Origin: Enhydrobacter sp.
Lineage (GTDB): Bacteria > Pseudomonadota > Alphaproteobacteria > Reyranellales > Reyranellaceae
DNA length: 64,000 nt
Assembly: GCF_030246845.1 (NCBI RefSeq)
Contig: NZ_CP126889.1
Location: forward strand, 2,046,001 to 2,110,000
Reading direction: 5' to 3'
Shown here: piece by piece, positions 63,723 through 64,000 of the stretch
Position numbering within the stretch: the stretch's first letter is position 1
Layout: every line of letters starts with the position of its first letter
The notes under the pieces: generated by a model
What the model was told of the DNA's origin: nothing
Seen by the model: only the letters and a program-made list of their open reading frames with translations
The model's database searches: none
Program-made: the position numbers and the translations under genes

Positions 63723-64000
63723 TCAGTAGAGCCGGATGTCGAGGCCCGCGAGGATCAGCAGGATCGCGGCGACCGCCAGGATCGCCGTGGTGGCCGTGGC
63801 GCCGGCCGCGCGGCCGAACTTGTAGAAGCCCAGCATGCCGCCCGCGTGCAGGAAGCGGGCCATCGTGAGGATCGCCGCGAGCACGGCGATGGTGGCGTTG
63901 CCGTAGGGGCCGTGCAGCAGCCAGATGATGAACAGGCAAAGCGGCGTCAGCTCGACCAGGTTGGCATGGGCGCGGATCGCCGATAGCATCTCGGGATCGC
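63723..64000 (-). CDS. MAPEG family membrane protein (5' end outside window)
   Basis: At least 92 codons; the frame is open to the window edge. DPEMLSAIRAHANLVELTPLCLFIIWLL with the later RFLHAGGMLGFYKFGRA is the MAPEG pattern, normally four membrane segments and about 130 residues. The internal ATG at 63989 is not the start, since the DPE before it belongs to the conserved loop. Members act on glutathione or lipid mediators; the bacterial role is unclear. Confidence 0.85.
   Translation of the reverse strand, partial: DPEMLSAIRAHANLVELTPLCLFIIWLLHGPYGNATIAVLAAILTMARFLHAGGMLGFYKFGRAAGATATTAILAVAAILLILAGLDIRLY

Noticed and set aside
1..64000. CRISPR array, prophage or insertion sequence
   Set aside because: No regularly spaced repeats, transposase, integrase or phage structural genes were recognised.

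Overview
The window is a GC-rich chromosomal segment of an alphaproteobacterium. The strongest evidence is the order of the housekeeping block on the right: trmB, rimP, nusA, ylxR-like, infB, rbfA, truB, rpsO, pnp, fabI, fabB, fabA and irr. Also consistent are the hisA-hisF-hisE order, an Irr-type iron regulator with an Irr-box-like operator, and a mitofilin-like protein attached to hemD. The mix of small metabolic operons resembles soil or freshwater genera such as Reyranella or its neighbours, but the genus is inferred, not shown.

Layout. 1-1608: uroporphyrinogen-III synthase running without a stop into a mitofilin/HemX-like membrane protein that leaves the window. 1661-4170: DNA alkylation repair, an exported hydrolase and an ATC-hydrolase-family protein. 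4422-9971: argC, a duplicated-permease ABC transporter with its ATPase, a small protein and a TauE/SafE exporter. 10009-16797: GNAT, flavin oxidoreductase, beta-propeller, CoA transferase, an SGNH protein overlapping a decayed adenylating enzyme, and a PsiF-like protein. 16804-20055: flavin monooxygenase, a collapsed TctC receptor gene and comM. 20058-23435: an MBL hydrolase divergent from a three-gene unit made of a phosphite-dehydrogenase-like PtxD, a LysR regulator and a glutamine amidotransferase. 23531-25625: creatininase-like and beta-propeller pair. 25635-31950: a six-gene minus-strand unit with a branched-chain-type ABC transporter plus an FAD oxidoreductase, divergent from an extradiol dioxygenase and a GntR regulator (32100-33768). 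33775-37213: hydrolase, HIT protein, hisE, hisF and hisA. 37273-43214: acetyltransferase, M20 amidohydrolase, peptide-type binding protein, ThDP enzyme and trmB.

43189-57585 is the translation, RNA-processing and fatty-acid block, preceded by a structured rimP leader that ends in a terminator. 57626-60154 is a probable peroxide/iron defence unit: an Irr-box-like site, a promoter, rubrerythrin, a terminator, a two-cluster Fe-S protein and DUF3501. The right end holds TonB, an SH3 protein, a 2-hydroxyacid dehydrogenase, a YihY/BrkB membrane protein and a MAPEG protein that starts outside the window.

Most interesting for follow-up: the PtxD-LysR-amidotransferase unit, the Irr-box/rubrerythrin/Fe-S/DUF3501 unit, the competing helices upstream of rimP, the hemD-mitofilin fusion, and two shrunken in-frame relics (an ANL enzyme and a TctC receptor). 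Dispersed REP-like palindromes sit between genes. No tRNA, rRNA, CRISPR array, IS element or prophage was seen.
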